The translations under genes were made by a program, and so were the position numbers. A stretch of DNA of 64,000 nt from Aplectana chamaeleonis (taxonomy: Eukaryota; Nematoda; Chromadorea; Rhabditida; Cosmocercidae): NCBI GenBank assembly GCA_029168955.1, contig JAPDOI010000139.1:890501-954500 (forward strand), written 5' to 3'. A model generated the notes under the pieces. The model worked only from the letters and a program-made list of their open reading frames with translations, was not told the DNA's origin and ran no database searches. Numbering within the stretch: position 1 is the first letter of the stretch; each line of letters starts with the position of its first letter. Shown in pieces: positions 61,359 to 64,000 of the stretch.

Positions 61359-61806
61359 GCCTCAACTTTCCTGCCTTTTGATGTTGGACAAGCTCACTCC
61401 ACATCATTGGCATCGATGACCTCTAATATCATGACTATCAGCTAGTTTGAAGTTGGAATTCAATCAATGAACAATAGCCTTCGGTGGGACCTTCTCGGAA
61501 ATTTCTGTCCTTTTCGACTTAAACATTGAATGAAGGACTTGATTCTATTTTTCAGCTGTTTTTATTAGTTGAATTTGCATTTATTTCTGGCTGCGAACGT
61601 CAATGATTTTTGACTGCTCAGCATGAGACTGCGATCTTCTTAGGCGGGGCTGTGCACGTGTGCGAGAATTGTAAATTTAGGATCCTGATAGCTCTTTTTC
61701 TAGCTTTTTTCATGCCGCAACACCTTCGTGGCCTTTTAACCGTTTTCGGACCAAACTGATTTTGACGGTTCGTTCCACATTTTTTTTTCATCGTGACGAC
61801 TGCCTC
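61350..61806 (+). mobile_element. MITE family M1, 5'-truncated copy
   Basis: Lacks the first 100 bases of M1, then follows it from TTGATGTTGGACAAGCTCAC to CATCGTGACGACTGCCTCTG. Confidence 0.65.
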
Positions 61807-61809
61807 TGT

Positions 61810-63205
61810 TTTTTGACATTGCTGCTGCCGTGAGCTACGCAACTTTCGATTTAAAAGCAGTGCACGCGCTGAAAACCGTGTTCATTTTTTTGCTATTTTG
61901 CTCAGATAGTCCTACCTGGTTGTGATGTATTGCAAAGAAGCCACCTAAAATACCCGGGGCATTCAGCCCACTTTTTCACGTCTGGACGGTGTGGTTTGTG
62001 TAATACACAAATGTCGCAAATCTGGACGTCTAAAATGGGTTAACTCCTTCGACTTCTTATGCTGATTATTTCTTTTGGCCTTTCCATAGTCAAAAATTCT
62101 CCAAAACAAGAAGCTTCCAATACAAACGTAGGATCTCTCGAAATATGTAAGGACATCAGAAGTTTGGATTTCCACGGCCTGCTGGAGCCTATCGGGGCGA
62201 TTCTGCTCCTCGTGCTAGATGGCCGGCCGGTAATACGCTTTTTCATACCTCGGAGCAGTTTTGAAGAGGCTATAGCTTTATGAATACGCAGCATTGAGGT
62301 CTCAAGCTTCGCGAACTATCTCCACTTTGTTCAAACATTGGATTGAGAAGAAAAAAAAACAAAGGTGGTTATCTGCGAGAACGCTGCATTTAATTGTAAT
62401 TTGAAAACTAGAACACGGTCTCCATCATGAACATTGCCTTTAATCCTTCGCGTTCAATTGCGGAACGAGGAAAGAGATGACAAAAGAATGTGAGAGAGAA
62501 GGAGAAGCAGCTCACGATTCTTACGCACGCGATGGACCCAGGTAATAGTCACTTCTATATAGGTTGTTGACATAGGCATAGACAGTATGTTACCTAATGA
62601 CACTGATTTCCTTAATTACCGACCTTTTTCCCAAAAATCAGGAAATCGAAGAAATCGAATTTTTGAAAAAATGGGAGTTAATTCTTAAAACTATTTCAAT
62701 CGATCATAAACTCTCCGCAATATTCGAATATGAAGCTGTGCACTTCAGAGTGGTCGAAAATCAAGATGAGAGAAAAAATGTCTTGTTTCCGTGCCACTCA
62801 TTAAATTTCATGAACCCGTTTTGGTACTTGCTGGGGAACCTCACTAGCCTTGTATGGGGTTTTGAGAATCTGTAAATGTTTCTTGGTCAATTCGGACACG
62901 CTCTTTCCCAATCTGTCATTGGATTTTGCAAAACACCTCAGGTCAACATGTTACTATTGCGTAAAATTTATGCTTTGTAGTTCATGATTCTTCGTAATCC
63001 TTTTCTATCGAGCGACCGTTTTGTGCATTGCACGGTAGTGCGTTGGAAAAGGTAGATTTTGGTCTACAGACCCCAAGTCTGGAGGTTTCCGTAGCAAGAG
63101 TGGGTAGGGCTTGGCGGGCGCTTGGGTTGCGAATGCTTGCCGACATTTTAGAACATTCCTTAAATCTTTTGAAAAAGTCGGAACACCTCACTCGACAATG
63201 TTTCC
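61810..63205. other. no supported gene; ORF 62597-62875
   Basis: The 92-codon ORF (MTLISLITDLFPKNQEIEEI...) has an AG just before EIEEIEFLKKWELIL, but no donor, homologue or domain is recognised. A TTAA-type end (GAACATTGCCTTTAA) is at about 62440. Confidence 0.25.
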
Positions 63206-63208
63206 GTG

Positions 63209-63764
63209 TTAAAGGCAGTGGTCGCGATCAAATATGCTTGTCGTCTTTTTCTCTCCAAATCCTTTCCTGGGTCTCGAGTAGTAGGACCTATAAGAAAAAT
63301 TCGCGAAAAAACCACTGTTTTGGGCCAAATTTGAAACCTGAACTTTCTTGTCTTTTGATGGTGGACGAGCCCTCTCCACATCATCGGCATCGATGACCTC
63401 TTATATCAAGAACATCAGCTAGCTTGAAATTGAATGTCAATCAATGAACCTTCGAATTTATGTACACATCTAGTCAAAAACATTGACTGAAGTGATGCTT
63501 TCATTATTCAACTGTTTTTATTCGTTAAATTTGCATTTAGTTCGTCCTCTGAATGTCGATGATTTTTGACTGCTCGGCATGAGACTGCGATCTGTTTCGT
63601 CATCGCTGTGCACGTGTGCACGAACTAGCTTCTTTGGGCCCTAGAAACTCTATTTGTAGACCGTTTTTCACCGCGCTACCTTCATAGTTTTTCAGCTGTT
63701 TTTAATCTAAGCTGATTTTTGTTGTTTTTTCGATAACGTTTTTCATCGTGACCACTGCCTTTAA
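63209..63764 (+). mobile_element. MITE family M1, full copy
   Basis: Ends TTAAAGGCAGTGGTCGCGAT and ATCGTGACCACTGCCTTTAA. Best-preserved copy, about 556 bases. Confidence 0.87.
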
Positions 63765-63812
63765 AGGCGGTGGTCGTGATCAGATATGCTTGTCTTCTTT
63801 TTCTCTCTCAGG
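63760..63812 (+). mobile_element. first 50 bases of another M1 copy
   Basis: TTTAAAGGCGGTGGTCGTGA restarts M1 using the same TTTAAA as the copy before it, then breaks off after CTTTTTCTCTC. Confidence 0.7.
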
Positions 63813-64000
63813 CAATCGTGGGGAAGATCTCTAGAACGACAGCAGGACTTCCCTCGAAACAACTGGGAATTTTTCCCGAATCGAGAGAGGCGTAGGGAAC
63901 CTCCGGCTAGCAGGTCTTTCCTTCTCCTCCCGATCGCCAGTCTTCCCCAAGCTGTCGCAATCCTAAACCCATTGTTCATTGATTTATCAAACTTCAGCTT

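Noticed and set aside
62597..62875. 92-codon ORF as an exon
   Set aside because: No donor site in frame, no homologue recognised, AT-rich surroundings; left as an unassigned ORF.

Overview
The window is nuclear DNA of a nematode, most likely clade V (Rhabditina/Strongylida type; genus not decided). The evidence is two tandem, same-strand members of the MLT-10/DUF644 'moulting cycle' family, which is known only from nematodes, with short exons, TTTCAG-type splice acceptors and multi-kilobase introns. No prokaryotic feature, rRNA gene or convincing functional tRNA gene is seen.

Gene A (plus strand, positions 1-21659) is cut by the left window edge. The first 21 bases are the end of an exon, followed by seven further exons and the stop codon. 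Gene B (plus strand, 34178-53934) appears complete: 12 exons, 2190 coding bases, 729 residues, with a split signal peptide, a charged central DUF644-type region and a C-terminal tail of P-x-x-L-(S/T)-P repeats. The eight exons shared by A and B have the same boundaries and phases (75, 136, 125, 180 and 789 bases are identical lengths), so they are tandem duplicates. Equivalent introns differ up to about 50-fold in size. Both proteins are predicted to be secreted and to act in the cuticle/moulting cycle.

Everything else is repeat. The 9.9-kb intron of gene A (7357-17273) holds a 42-bp satellite and a 4.6-kb terminal-inverted-repeat element with exact 8-bp target duplications and subterminal 43-bp arrays. 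The intergenic region (21.7-34.1 kb) holds nested elements, including a 2.1-kb hAT-like insertion with a near-perfect 8-bp duplication. The 9.6-kb intron of gene B (42359-51976) holds a tRNA-like inverted element, GC-rich minisatellites, another hAT-like element with a 42-bp minisatellite, and a large foldback. The right end (53.9-64 kb) holds LTR-like fragments and several copies of TTAA-bounded MITEs. Several target-site duplications let the order of insertion be read.

The main points are the reconstructed gene pair, a GC-AG intron in gene A, a conserved furin-type site in front of the proline-rich tail, and a TATACTT-ended, 8-bp-TSD element family that carries satellite DNA.
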